Source: Eremophila alpestris peregrina (Eukaryota > Chordata > Aves > Passeriformes > Alaudidae). From it: DNA of 64,000 nucleotides. A model generated the notes under the pieces. The model was not told the origin of the DNA. It was given only the letters and a program-made list of their open reading frames with translations, and did no database searches. Below, piece after piece: positions 15,401-28,305 of the stretch. The position numbers and the translations under genes were made by a program. How positions within the stretch are numbered: the first letter of the stretch is position 1; each line of letters begins with the position of its first letter. The stretch spans positions 154,001-218,000 of the forward strand of contig WMCF01000203.1 of assembly GCA_009792885.1 (NCBI GenBank). Reading direction: 5' to 3'.

Positions 15401-18400
15401 TACCTTTTCATAATCCTCTTCACAGAACTCAGCATCCTTCTGCATGATTTCACGCAGCCGCGCCTTCACTCGGTGCTGGCAGCTGCTGAGGGAATCACTG
15501 TCACTGTCCAGCAGACCATTCATGTTGGCACTTTTCACCATCTGCACCAGGATGGGGGTCAGCTCTCCTTCCAGGGCCAGCAGACCCTAGAGCCACACCA
15601 CACAGGACAAGATTTCAGGTCTGTGCAACCCAAACAACAAAAATTTTGGTAGTTTCATGGTCAGAACTCAGGGAACTTAAAGTGAAATGTCAACTGTCCT
15701 TGAAGGGCAGTTTTACAGCAATATTCCCTCCAGTCAGAGATGACTCTGGCATGCTTCTAGGGCTGTTCAAGCAAAGGACAGCTCTGCCTGCAGCAGCCCC
15801 AGATTTGTCCAGGCAACTGAGGTTGAGCAGGCTTAACCTTCAAGCAACTCAGTTTGCTTGAAAATGTTAATACAGTGAAGGCTCCAAAGACCAGCTAAGG
15901 CCACTGCAGGATTCCCCTTGGCTTTAGCTGCAAATGAACCTGCCTTCTCCCCAGTCCCCACCCCACACTGCACCAAAGACATTTCACTCCCCTTTTAAAT
16001 GCAGCAGGCAAAGAATAACCCCTCTGGCTGGGCAGACACCCCAGAAACATTAATTCTATAGGCAATCAATACTCAGCAGTACATCTGGTGTGCTCTAACA
16101 TCAAGCACCAGCAATAATCCATACATAACTCCTTCTTGAGTCAGAGTCCTGTCCTGGGCAGGACATTAAAGGTGGCAGGTGTGTGCAGATACACCAGATG
16201 TTCAGTACTGCCCCATACACCTGCTATTAGCACCGTGTACCCCAGTCCATCCAACAGAAAGGGGCAAGATCCTAGGAAAACCCCTTCCATCATCACAGTT
16301 TCCTTAAGAACCAGCACATTTTAAGAGTAATGAGGCAGAACAAAGGGATGCCCAGAAGAGAAGAAAGACCTTTGCAAAAGCTGCTGCTGTCATCTGCACT
16401 CTCCCCTCGTCTGAGGCGTAGATCTTGAGATCGTGGCGGTACGTGCTGTGCAGCCTGAGCAAGCCACAGCCAGGGAACCCAGCATAATCACCTGCAACAG
16501 GGACAGCCCAGAATTCATGTTCTCACCTGCAAAATGGTCAGCTGAATACACTGATCGTAGACAAACAAAGAAACAAACTTTATTGTAGTAACAAAGCTAC
16601 ATAGAGAATTGGTCACTTGCACAGGGAGCCTTTATATAGCTATGCAAAAGGAGTAAAAAATGTAACAAAGGCTTTGCTCAACCTGGGGAAGTTCGTTTTG
16701 AGGAAAAAAGTGAGCATCCACCAGTCAAGTCTGATGCTGCCCAAATTCTGCAGCAAACCTTACTGAACAGCCTGTAGTAGTTCTGCTAGCCTGAATATCC
16801 TGGTGCAAAATGAAGGTGCACCAAAAAAATCACTTTCTTCTGCTTGTTTTCTGCATGAGAGCAGGCCCTGCAGCCCTCAGAATGCAGGGAGGGTGGTTCA
16901 GCAGGGGAGTTTCCAAAGCAGATCCTGTACAGCTACAATTACATCATGGCACAAATTGCCAGTTTATTTGTCATGGCTGAGTCAACCACAGGAGCCAGAT
17001 CAGTAATGGAGGAAAGTAACTCCTGCAGCTCTCGAGTCTGACCTCAGAGACAGTGCAGTGGTCACTGTTGGCTGCTGCCTGGAATCCCAGGGCAATTCTG
17101 CACAGCAGCCAGTCACATTGTGTGACACGACAGGAACACAGCTCTGAGCTCACAGCTCAAACACCCTGACAGACAAGGACAGCCAGAAGTCAGACCTATG
17201 TCTTGGGAAAGCTGCCAGGCACCAACCCAGGAACACAGCCCTTCCCTGCAAAACAAGATCTCTCCCTCTCCATGAATGGCCATGCAGAGCAGAAGTCTAC
17301 AAAGCTGTTGTTCACAATGACTCCCATCTAAGCACAGGGGCCTCTTTATGTAAAGAAAGTTGTTGCACTCCAAGACACACTGAAGTTTAACAGCAGACCT
17401 CTCTGGTTAGCTGAGGGATCTTTGGGTGCAAAACCCACCTGAATTATTTACCCCTACCATGCCAGCTCAACAGAACAAAAACTAATCCCAGAGGCTGTGC
17501 ACAGCCCTGGCTGGGTGTGCAGCCTGGCAGCCCCGGGGCAGGAGCAGAGGCAGCTGCACAGACTCACCTTGGCCTCCAGGGTACATGCAGCGGAAGGCCC
17601 GGCCCAGCTCCTCTGCCTGCACTCTGCCTGCAGGGGTCAGCTCTCCTCCCCACTTGAGCACCAGCAGCAGGGCGGGGGAGCTCTCCCGGCCAGCCCCTAG
17701 GAGACAAACAGGCGTTCACTGCACCACATCTCACATCTGAGCTCGCACAGGGACAGGATGGGTGTCATCAGCACCTTGCAGGGTGTTCTTAACACAAGCC
17801 TGACCCAAAACCCCCAGGAAACAAATCAGCAAGTAGGAAATTCAGAGGTACTAGTTTTTGAAGGTATAGGCTGACATTCACAAAATTGGAAGTGCAAGCC
17901 CAGTAGAGCCAGCCAGGGTGTACTGGCATCCCTCCAATCCTTCCTGTCATGTGAGCAAAGACAAGAAATGGGTCACCAACTCTGCTTGCATGTCCTGAGG
18001 CCTGTACAGGTAGGGCAGCTGCACTCACACCTGAACTCTGGGCTTAAAGATCAGCACCATCAGGTTTCTTTACCTTCATCTTCACTCGCAGCTTTTGGAT
18101 GTCCATGAGGCAGATAAGTCAGCTGAACCTTACGGTTAATGCCAGAAAAATGTCCATACCTGTCACAAGGGATGGAGAAAACAAACCTGAAACAAATCAG
18201 CTCCAGCCAGCCTTTGCCCAGAGGCCCCCAGGCAGTACACAAGACGTACAGCACAGGCAAGAGACTTTCTGCTACAACACTCATAACCAAGGAACATTGT
18301 TGTTATCTCCCTGTGACCCAGCATACATCCCCAGAAAAAGCCCAACAGCTCCCTGAAAAATCCAAAGATCCATTCCTTGCTCTCCTACCAAGAGTACTCT

Positions 18401-21400
18401 GAGCTGTAATTCCTCACTAGGGCTGGCTGTGTGTGCCATAGCTAGCTGCAGTCCTGAGAAGAACCTTGGTTTTGTTTAGAAGTTGTCAATACCACCATAT
18501 TTTTATTTTGACTGTACAAAACCTCAGAGGACACAAACATCTTTTCATGTTTTCTGAGCTTCTTTTTCCTAAACATTTGGCACCAGGACAACTTTATTTA
18601 AAACAAGTTTTGTTCCAATTACATCAAAATGCTTCATATCAACCTGGTCCCTCCAGGACCCAGTTCCTCCCCTGCAGCACAGAAAGCTCAGTTTTGTCTC
18701 AAGTTGTTCAGCCAAACATCAGACACACTTGGGACAAGGACCAGCAGGGCTTTGATGGCAAGGAGAAAAGGTGAGGAGCATGGTGCCTTTCATGTACAGT
18801 TACTAACAGGGGACAGAGGAGACCCCAGGCTCTGGGCATCAGCAGCACAGCTTGTTTCACATTCTCTGAGGCAAACCCACAGTGCCCTGAGACAGGAATT
18901 CTTACATCTCCAAGACACTCTTCAGCTGTTCCAGCTTGGATTTCCTCTCCTCGATTTCACAGTCACTGTGGGTTCCCAGCTCCACCACAAGCTGCCGTGC
19001 AATGTCCAGCACTTCCTGTTGGAAAGCAGAGAGCAGTTCTGCCTCAGACTCACCAGTGTACCCCTGCAAGGCCTCCTGAGAGCTTCAGGTCCATGCAGAC
19101 ACTCCTCAGAGCCATGTCATTTCATAAGACACAGCTCAGGCAGGATGAACTTTCACACTGCAGTTTGCTTCATGACCATGCTGTGCTACAGCCCTACTGA
19201 GACCCAGGCAGACACCTCCAACTGCCCCAGTCCCTAGCATGGACCCATCTGTCACCAGAGGCAACCACAGCTGGGGGGCAAGCTGCATCAGGCCATCTGC
19301 ATCCTAAAGTGTGTGCATCAGGCAGCAGAGGTTTCCTTCTGCTCTCCTGCTGCCACCAGCTGAGGGTGCACAAGGTGCAGAATGAGACAGGAAGCACCTG
19401 TGTGACAGACTGCTGCCCTTTTGGAGGTTTGCACCCTCCCAAATGATTGCCTCACACCAGGATCTGCATTACTTGCACATACCACAGAGTAACCCCAGAA
19501 TGGACTTCCTCACCTGCAGCTGCTCTGGTTTCTTCAGCTTCAACTTCCCTGTCTTGTAACCATCATATTTCTCAAATAATTCAAAGAACCTGAACAGACA
19601 ACAAAGAATGCTGATCCATTTTCTGCTGTTTCAATAATACAAGAAGGGTCATCCCTACATGTGCATTCAGCCTCTGTTCTTCAGGGAGAACCAGCAGGCT
19701 GATGGCTCTTCCCTGTGCTTCAGAAATTCTGAAAAAACAAGTGCTTTTCAAAATACAACCAGGAAGCAGATACTAGCTTTCCATTTAGTGGGGCACTTCC
19801 CTTTTCAGCACCTGCCACACCTTCACTCTCCCTTCCAGAAGGTGTCAGGGTCCTTGTGGGGAAAGGGGGCTCTCTCAACTGGTCAAAAAGCATTTGCTTG
19901 GATGGGCCAGGAAAAAGTACTGCCTCCTGTGCACTCAGCCCTCTGCTCCTGGCTTAGAGAACAGGCCCTTGTCCCTCCCCAGGAGCACAGTCCCTCCTTC
20001 CCTTGGCTCTTACCGGGGGTGTTTCACTTCCATCTTCATCTTCTGCTTGGGGGTGCGGTCCCCATGCCGGATGACGGCGATGACACAGCGCAGCTCCATC
20101 CTGGAAAAGCACAACAGAGGTGACAAACCCTACACTCCAGAACTGCCACCAGGAAGTAGCTGCCCATTGTTCTGTCAGTCCCATTCTTCTGACAGCTGCT
20201 TTCCTCAGCAGGGGTAGAATTTCTCCCAGACTAAACCAGACACAAGTGCCATGGCTGCAGAGGGAGCAAAGCTCTGCACACACCACCAAGCTGAGTGGTT
20301 TCACACCAGTGTACAAGTGCTGAGGATCACAAAGCAACTTTTGCCTTTGGTCTTTTAGCCTTGTGTGCTAGAAAACTAGTAAGGCCAAGGTATCAAATGA
20401 GGGGCTGCTAAACATATGAATATAAACAATATTCAAATATGAATATTTCAGCTGAGTGTTTCCACCTATTTCACTGGTAGCTCAACATGCACTTTCTCCA
20501 TGTAGCAGCCAGCTAGAGCATGTCCTGATCTGTTTCCCGTCCTGATGAAGAATTTGGACCCTCTAAAAGCCATGTAAGCAGTTTCTGTAATTTCTTAAGT
20601 CACTGCTCATCTGCATTCAGCAAACCTACAACTAATGTCCAGCCTGTCACAACTTCCATGTGCACAGCTAAGCCTTTCCACAGGCATTTTAGGGTTGCAA
20701 GCAGCACAGCAGCTGGAGGATGCCATCACGCTAGTGGTGTCAGGCCCTTGGACAGGGTTTTTCACACTTTGTCCCTCATGCAGCATCCTTTTGAGAAGAC
20801 AGCAGGTACTCACATGGTGCCTGAAGTTGTGGGGACAATGGGGATGTCTTCTGCCTCTGTTGGGATGGACCAGGGGATATGAAACTGGGGAGCCAACTCC
20901 CTCATGATTATATTTCTGGAAGAAATCAAAATACAACGCTCAAATGAAAATCCCTTGGCTCTCCACATCCTCCTTAGCAGTCCTGCTGAAAGATGTGAAG
21001 ACAGCCACAGAATTGCCCCTCACTTTCATTGCAGACACCCATCACACTGTGGGCTAGCTAGGGCACCCCAAAGGAGTACCAGTTACCCCCACATCACCAA
21101 TACCACAACTGGGCTTAGCAATGAGAAGTCCTGGAAGACACATCTAGCTGCAGACAAAGCCAGCTAATGCGAATGCAGGCAGGAGCTTTAGGGGTTGGAA
21201 ATAACCCATTCCTCCAAGAGCCAAACTTTCACCTCATGACTCTCATGAATCCCTTGCAGACTTCTCTGACCAGGACTCCACATTTCATTTTACTTTGCCC
21301 TGAGTGACCTTACCACTTATCAACACTTGGATTGTTCATACCCAAGGATTTTGGCACAGTCATCATAATACTTCATGGAGTTCTTCACAAAGCTGAAGCC

Positions 21401-24400
21401 ATTCACATCACAGACAAAGGAGTGGCCATTGGCCCGCAGGAGGTCGAACCCGCACACGGTTTGCTGCAGGAGGAAGCAAAGGATCTGGGACTCAGACACA
21501 CAGGAAGGAAAGAAAAAGAAAACTTGAAAAAAAAAACACCCAAGAAAATAAGACCAAATTTTCCACATAAACCAAAGCAGGAAATAGTCAAGACAGGATG
21601 AGCACAGGTCAGCTGGAGAGCAGCATGCTCAGGATCCAGTATTAAATGCTCAGATGTTTGTGGGACACCAGGCACCTGCCAGCCCAGAGGGCATTTGCTG
21701 CAGGACCTCTTGCCTTCCCAGTCACCTCTGCCCAGCAAACAGTCACAGCCAGCAGGACCAACAACTGGCACCAGGCAAGGAGGTCTGCCATGCCTGAGAC
21801 ACGCCAGGATGACAAGGTTTAACACCAACCCTGACACAGAGCAGACATTTGTGGAGTCCTGCTTGCACAGGAAAAGCAAATACAGACCTTAAAGGCTACA
21901 CAGACTTTACGGGCGACGAGTTTCTCCATGGCAGTCAGCATGACTGGGTAACGGATCTCCTTCCCTTCACTGTCCCGCTCCACCTTCCCATCCAAAGCTG
22001 GGGATTTGCGAGCCTCTGCATGGGCATAGTCTGGCCCAACAGTGTACACCTGGAAACACAGGGAGTGACCCCTAACAGAGCCACCAAGACTTAGCTGCAG
22101 CTGCAGAAGGTGTTTGTGCTGCAGACACAGCAAAGGAGGTGAGATGGTCTCACACATTCCTCCTGGTGTGACCTAAGAGCACTCACTCCCCACCTTGGGG
22201 CTGAAACTGCACAGTCAGCACCTCAAAGCTTAAAGGTACATTCCAGAGCCTAAGCAGGACTAAGCAGAACTGCTGAACCTTCAGCTCCCCCAGGCCTGAC
22301 AAAGGAAGGCACCACTCCAGGCTTTTCCTTACCTTTACATCAGTGCCATCCGTAGGCATGAACTCCTCATAAATGTAGGAGCCTGTCTTCCTCACACTGC
22401 TCTCTGGGGAGTACACACTGCTCCGACTGCCAATCTGAGAGCACAAACAAACACCTCAGGGAAGAGCACGGGCACCCTTTTCTTACGTGGAAGCAGAAAA
22501 GCAGAAGTTTCATCCCATATGTAGAGAACTTGCAGACTTAATGGATTATCATCTCAGGCCCCCAAGCCATTACAGCACACTTATTTATGGAGGACAAAAG
22601 AGACTAAAATGCAGGCAGCAGATATGTCATTTTCCAGGCTTCAAAGAGGAAAAAAGTTATTCTAGATTATTAATTTGTCTCCAATCACTTCAAGGATATG
22701 GAACAAAAAAAAAAAAACAGTGAACAAAGACTTACAAAGTAAGGAGCCTAACTAATATGCAAATGAAAATAAATTATGACAGGTGACAATCCAACCAATT
22801 TAACTTCCTTCTAGGACAATGATTGATTTTATCAACATTGAGGATGATGTTGTTTTCATTTTTAGTAAGGCTTTGGATATAACCTCAGGAGGCATACCTG
22901 TATCTTACCTAAGGGAACAATCATTTTAGTATTTTTAATGGCAGATTTGTAAATGATTGAAAAAAAGATACATCACAACTAGATCTGTTCACTGGTAAAG
23001 TGGGGGAAGTGAGTAAGGGCAGATTTCCTGTGGAATCTAGGAATAAATACTGCTTTTATCACGTGTGCAAGCTACACTAAATGGGAAGGGAAAGAATGAT
23101 TTTAGATGACAGGAACATAGGCTTTTTGAAAAATTCATCTTGATAAACCCAGGAGAAATCAGCATGCAATTCAGAAAGGGACACAGTGCTCCATGACTAC
23201 AGGATAAAGGTCACCAAGAGGATGGGAAAGGTGAAGTCAGCACTAAAATTTGTCCTTCTGTGGTTCCCAGGTAGACGGGGTTGAACTAAAAGCTTTTAGA
23301 AGGTCCCAACTTCTCCAACACAAAACCTTCCTTTCCCCTTGGCCTGCCCCAACCCTCCTTCCTGAAGCCCCGTGGGTCTCAGCCCTGCTGGCTCCCACAG
23401 CAGCTCTGCAGACTCCTCCTCACCTTGCGGAAGAGGCGCTGGCTGCCCCCACCTGCGGACGTGGGGTAGTAAATGTACACGTTGTGGTCTTCAGCACTGA
23501 CTGGCTTCTCCACAAATGGCTTTGGGAAAACAGCTCCATTCACCTCCACATGGTCCTCTCCTTCCACCAGGTTGCACTCTGAAGACAGAGCACAGCAGCA
23601 GCTCATCAGGAAAGGTGAGACAGTCCCAGAGCCACAGCCCCTTCCAGGCCCATCAGCTGGTTTTGCTGTTGGGACATTTGCCCATAAAAAACCCAAGAGA
23701 CTTATGAGTCAGGCCTCTTTGAGGTGACTGCCAGTATCTGTCCTCTGCAGACTACCCTAAACAGCAGAGCCTGGGGAAATGGCTTTCAGAAGAGGCTGGA
23801 CACCAACCTTCTGGTCTGTCAGGATCTCGGTTGAGCACAGCATAGCGGGGCAGGTCTATCCCCTCCTCCTGAAGGATCCGGTACACTTCACGCCTGTAGA
23901 GGACAGAAGCAGTATCAGAAGAGTTTAGAAAGTCCTCAGTACACATCAAGGGAAAAACTTCACCTCCACTAATGAAGAACAGTCAGGTGAACACAAAAAA
24001 TCATCAAGACAGACTGCAGGTACTTCTCAGCATAGGCTCTCTGGACAAGTCCTACAGGCTGTGGGGTTTGCCTCAGTCCTGCTCTGGACACAGATGCCCC
24101 AGAGTAAATCCCTACCTGGCCTAAACATGGATGCAGAATTATTAGCATGTGCCCAAAGCACAGCAGCACACCCAGTACACACCACCTGCCCAGAGCTGCC
24201 CCAGGAGAGTGCCCTGTCATGCCAAGCTGTACAGTGCCCAGGCCTGGCAGAAACAGCAGGAGCCTTCTTTCATCTTGTGTCAAGGGGCAAACCCCAGTTC
24301 TTTCACTGGTTACACCTGGGGATGCCTGCCAGCACCCAAAGACAAGGCAGGAGGTTTAGGATCTGTTAGGAGCCCTACTCACATGCAGCCAAAGCAGCGT

Positions 24401-25865
24401 GGGTATGAGTGCTGAAGCATGTGACTGCTGGTGGCCTCTACCAACAGATGACTGAGAAACCTCACGGGTCTGACCAACACATGTTCCACAGATTCTGACC
24501 CAGCCTTGCTCCCAGTTTCTGACCCAGAGCCCCATCTCACCACTTGGCTCTCCTGCTTAGAGTCTTTTTGCTTTAGTCATGGCAGCCTTGTTCTGTGAGA
24601 ACTCTTCCACCCCCTACATCCCAGCCACTCCTTACAAGACATTTACACCAGGGAACAAAGCATGGTTTTACATGGTCTCAGTGGTTTTACCCTCAAAGCC
24701 ATTCCCCTCCATGCTTTGAAGAAACCCCAAAAAGCCACTGCTAAGGTCCCCTTCCTCCTCACCTCACTCCTTTGTGACCAGAAAAAGGAAGTTTCCACAG
24801 CATGCTGAAAGGAATCCGAGGAAGAGGGGAAGGGGCTTTAGTGGCTCAGAGACACCCACCTGTCCTGGATGTAATACTGCATATCAAGGTCGTTGATCAG
24901 AAATGGCTTGCACAGCTTGGCATAAGCAACTGCCTTATCCAGGGGGAATCCTGAAATAGAGGGTGAGGACAGAGGCTGAAAGGAAACTCCCTTGCTCACA
25001 GCTCCAGCAGGCTAAGGACTGCTACAGATGTGCTACCTTTGGAGTGGAAGGATATCAGGCAGTCACAAGAGGGCCAGTTCTCCACTGGTTCGTTCAGAAT
25101 AACATCTTCCCCCATGATCACCACTGTGATGTACTCAAACTTGCACAGACGTTCCAGAATCTGTGTCATGGGCTTTGACTTGGACTTCTTGGTCATGGCA
25201 CAGATTCCCACCACGATCTGCCGTTCTGGTGGCTGGCAGAGGGGAAGACAGAGATCCATTTAGCAGCATTTAATGTAACACAGAATAGGGGCCAAAAGCA
25301 GTCAGGAGCTGGAGATCATTTTTTCTGCATCCTGTTCCTGGAGGTTACAGAAAAAATGAATGTTTTCTTTCTGCAGAGACACCTTTGCCCTTTTCACAGG
25401 TGCCAGAGTTTTCCCCAAAAATCTCCCTGGTGAAACAGAAAGGTTTACAGCAGTGTCAGGTTAAGTCTCTAGAACAAACAAATGCACCAGTTTTCCCAAA
25501 TCAGACCTGCAAGCAAAAAAGCTGGATTTCCTGAGGCAGTGAGCACAGCAGCATGATGCAATGTGTCCTGCCATAAATGCCATTGCCATGTCCCACAGTT
25601 GTGCCACACAGCCAGGTGCTGTGTCCCCTGCAGCCCCCAGCAGTACCCATGCAAAACCTGCCTGAGACCCAGGAATCCCACACAGGTGCCCCAGCCCAGA
25701 ACACTGGGACCTCCTTACCGACTCCTCCTCCTCATCATCTTCAAAGAAATCAGTCTCGTCTGTCTTCATGTTTGATCCCAGAAATTCTGTCTCATCATCT
25801 CTGGAACCGACAACAAACCTGGGGGTGGAGCTCTCTGCCTCACTGGAGGTCGTCAGGGACGACAT
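413..25865 (-). CDS. PPIP5K1: Diphosphoinositol pentakisphosphate kinase 1 (PP-IP5K/VIP1 type), N-terminal ~1076 residues
   Basis: Bifunctional cytosolic enzyme making and removing the 1-position pyrophosphate on InsP6/InsP7. Coding exons, right to left: 25865-25719, 25232-25037, 24950-24860, 23893-23808, 23578-23424, 22434-22333, 22049-21888, 21463-21342, 20915-20814, 20100-20014, 19589-19514, 19015-18906, 18159-18074, 17696-17568, 16491-16370, 15586-15404, 15027-14886, 14242-14019, 13103-12976, 12495-12381, 11026-10919, 9708-9592, 9403-9239, 8141-8054, 3212-3090, 475-413. All phases join. The ATP-grasp kinase half covers about residues 50-380 (IVVGICAMTKKSKSKPM, PFVEKPVSAEDHNVYIYYP, GFDLLRANGHSF). 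The histidine-phosphatase half follows, with RHGDRTP at about 399-405 and HSETLELMLQRW later. The last exon seen ends FAKHPTNG, so roughly the final 350 residues lie beyond base 1. The paralogue PPIP5K2 is the alternative; the CKMT1 neighbour favours PPIP5K1. Confidence 0.96.
476..3089 (-). other. PPIP5K1 intron
   Basis: Intron between the exon ending KD|E and the exon starting ELLSMPAVKRF. It holds a short CA run near 1160-1180. I see no conserved exon, RNA gene or clear transposon in it. The stretch 1-412 is likewise intron; the next exon should begin FEGC by family knowledge and is not found there. Confidence 0.6.
3213..8053 (-). other. Large PPIP5K1 intron with one CR1 fragment
   Basis: This 4.8 kb intron separates the exon ending MKQSGLG from the one beginning GSQCTGLFSTTVLGG. 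It carries a CR1 tail near 4252-4560 and a short CA run near 5518-5530. This part of PPIP5K genes can be alternatively spliced; I could not recognise an extra exon by eye. Confidence 0.5.
4252..4560 (-). mobile_element. CR1 LINE 3' fragment
   Basis: Reading left to right, the segment starts with a degenerate (ATCATAG)-like tail, then GGTTGGAAGGAGCC, then text resembling the inverted CR1 3' end (cacaacctctctggacccctg and so on). The GGTTGGAAGG-after-tail order is the reverse complement of a CR1 3' end, so the element lies on the minus strand. It is well diverged. Confidence 0.7.
22745..23240 (+). mobile_element. Possible old LINE reverse-transcriptase remnant
   Basis: Within a PPIP5K1 intron, near 22855-22885, one frame reads FSKALDITS, resembling the conserved D-F/L-SKAFDTVS block of CR1/LINE ORF2 reverse transcriptases. 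The flanking sequence is AT-rich and frame-broken. Only this one motif supports the call and the ends are arbitrary. Confidence 0.25.
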
Positions 25866-25887
25866 TGCAGCTCGGGTGGCCGACCAT
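25840..25887 (-). promoter_or_regulatory. Upstream ORF overlapping the PPIP5K1 start codon
   Basis: The first coding exon begins after an AG acceptor at 25893. Its first ATG (25887-25885) is 22 bases before the PPIP5K1 ATG and out of frame. It encodes 15 residues (MVGHPSCNVVPDDLQ) and stops at TGA 25842-25840, inside the main coding sequence. Such overlapping uORFs commonly lower translation; that role is inference. Confidence 0.5.
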
Positions 25888-26480
25888 CCCGCTCTGGAAT
25901 GACAGTGTGCAAGAGGGACAGAGTTCAGGGCAGGGCAGTGCCAGGGCCATGGGGGAGGCAAGGGATGGTGGGGAGGGACTGATCTGGCATGAGGGAGCCC
26001 AGGGATAATGATGCCCAGCACAAAAACAGGGAAGAGGAAGACACTCTCAGGGTGGGAGGGGATCTGGAATTCTGGATCATTTTAGATAAGCAGCTCCACT
26101 TTGCAATTAAATCCCTTGCACTGGCACTGTGTCACCCCCAGCACTGGAATCATGTAACCCTTACAGTGATGCATGTCCAGCTGCTGCCTAAATCATGGAC
26201 AGGGGACACTCATGCAGACTCATATGCCCAACGACATCAACTGGGACTCCAGAAGTCAGGATAAAGCTCAGGTCAGTGACAGTGATTTTCCAGTTGCCAA
26301 TTTTCATCCTTTCAGCTCAAGAAGACCTACAGTAACAGAGAGAACAGTTTGAGAAGTGCAGGAGTTTGGAGGGAGGAGAAAAAGCAAGTGAAAACTCTAT
26401 GGCAGGGAAAGAGGACACAGAGGGAGCGTCAGCAACAGACTGGGTGGCAGGTCAGGATGTCTGGGTTTGCAAGCTGGCAT

Positions 26481-26670
26481 AAAATCACAGAACACACCGA
26501 GCTGGAAGGGATCCATCAAGACTCCTGGCCTGTACAGACACCCCAAGAACCCCTCCATGTGCCTGAGAGCATTGTCCACAGGCTTCTGGAACTCAGACAG
26601 ACCCAGTGCTGTGACCATTGCAGAGCAGAGTGGAACAACCACCTCCACTGACCACCTGCTGAATATATGC
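26481..26670 (-). mobile_element. CR1 LINE 3' fragment
   Basis: The segment reads AATCACAGAACACACCGAGC, then TGGAAGGGATCCATCAAGAC, then a stretch matching the reverse complement of a common avian CR1 3' end, including CATGTGCCTGAGAGCATTGT. The inverted order indicates minus orientation. It ends near the CCACCTGCTGAATATATGC text. Confidence 0.8.
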
Positions 26671-28239
26671 TAGGAGTTAGAAATGTCAGGGAAGGAGCAT
26701 GTCACCTGCAAGGGCAGCAGTGCCAGCTCCAGAGGGGACAGAGTCTGAACACACCACTCAGCTGACCTGTAAATGCCAAGGACACAGCTGCTCACCGTTG
26801 ATCTAAGCTCCACCCACAGCATCAAGCAGGTGTCTTTCACTGTGCTTTTCCTAATTGTAAAGCAGCCAAAAGCATTCCTCCTGCATAAGGGCAAGGTTGA
26901 GGAGAGGACATTGTGAACACTGCAGTTATTAAGTACTTCCTAAAACTGGACATGAGACACTCTCTACTGTTGCTTCTCATGTTCTCACATGACTCCCTAG
27001 ACTCAGAGTTACTGAATTTCCTACTCTTTAGTGAATAGCAGAAGACTGCTCTGCCACACAGAGCTGTCAGTTCCCAGTCCTCCAGCAGCAATAGGAAGCA
27101 CACCCCAAAGCCATCAGCCAGCAGAGCATCAGGGCAGGCAAGAATCCCCTCACTGGAAACACAACAGAAGAGTGCCTAAATTCACCTGAGCAAGGTGGGA
27201 AATGCACAAAACACAGAGCAATCCAGCTGCTTGTGAAATGCCCTTGGAAATAAGGGTAGAATAATGCAGGGCTCCAGGCAGAAAGGCAGCGTGGTGTCAG
27301 AAAGGGCAGGAAATGTAACAGGTAAGTGTTCAGAGAAAGCACTGGAGCAGAAGTCTATCAGACAGGGAGCTGCAGCCACACTACCAGGCACTGGTTGCTC
27401 ACAAGTCCATTAGCTGAAACACTGGATCCACTGGGGGAGTGGACATCAACCCAACAGGAACCACCCAGGGCACACAGCAAGCCTGGATTCTGCACAAACC
27501 ACACCAAGGAGGGTCTCCTCCATCTTAGTCCCATGCACCAAGCCCAGTGCTGCTGCTCCCACACAATCCCCGAAGCACAGCACACATCTGGCACTGAAAT
27601 GTGTCAATCAGCAGAAGTCAGAGCTGATACTCACCCTCAGTGCTCACTGCTAGTGGGAGGAGCAGTACCGGCAGAGCAGGCTATAGAGGCATTTACTGTG
27701 CACTCCACAGAGCCCTGCTATCTCCAGAGGAGGACAAGAGTAGGATTCCCAACAAACTCAGGAACCATTTTCATGCCTGGGTCCTGCAGCCTCAGCACAA
27801 CACTGCAGAATGAACCCTCAGCATGTACACTATCAGCTTGATGGCTGATGATTTAATTAAGTGAAGCAAAGCATGCGAGAGGAGGAGGGTTATTTTCTCC
27901 AATCCCTTACTCTCCCCTCCCTCCTAGAAAAAAAAAAAAACTAGATCAAGTAGCAGGAAAACCTTTGCCCTAAGAGCACAGAAAGGATCAACTTCTCTAT
28001 ATTCCTCTTCCTATTCCAGAGAAAAAGCCTCTTCCTTGCTCTATAGCTCTGTTTCGAGGCCATGACACTCACATAAGGTAAAAACTCAGAGCCTCACTGA
28101 AGCTGACAGCCACTGATAGTACAGGCATGCCCATGATGTTAATAGGGAATGCCTCATGATTTCAGGTGTGAGGAGAGGGTTAACTGGAACCATTTTCTAG
28201 CTTTTCTTAAAAGCAGATTCCTTACCATAGACTTATAGG

Positions 28240-28305
28240 CAACTATACTCATATATAGACTCTTGACTATATATATATTCTAACTATAGACTCTTGATGA
28301 AACAG
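28240..28305. repeat. Short TA-rich direct duplication
   Basis: The string TATAGACTCTTGA occurs twice about 35 bases apart, flanking a TATATATATATT core. It looks like a small local duplication in an AT-rich intron patch. Confidence 0.6.
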
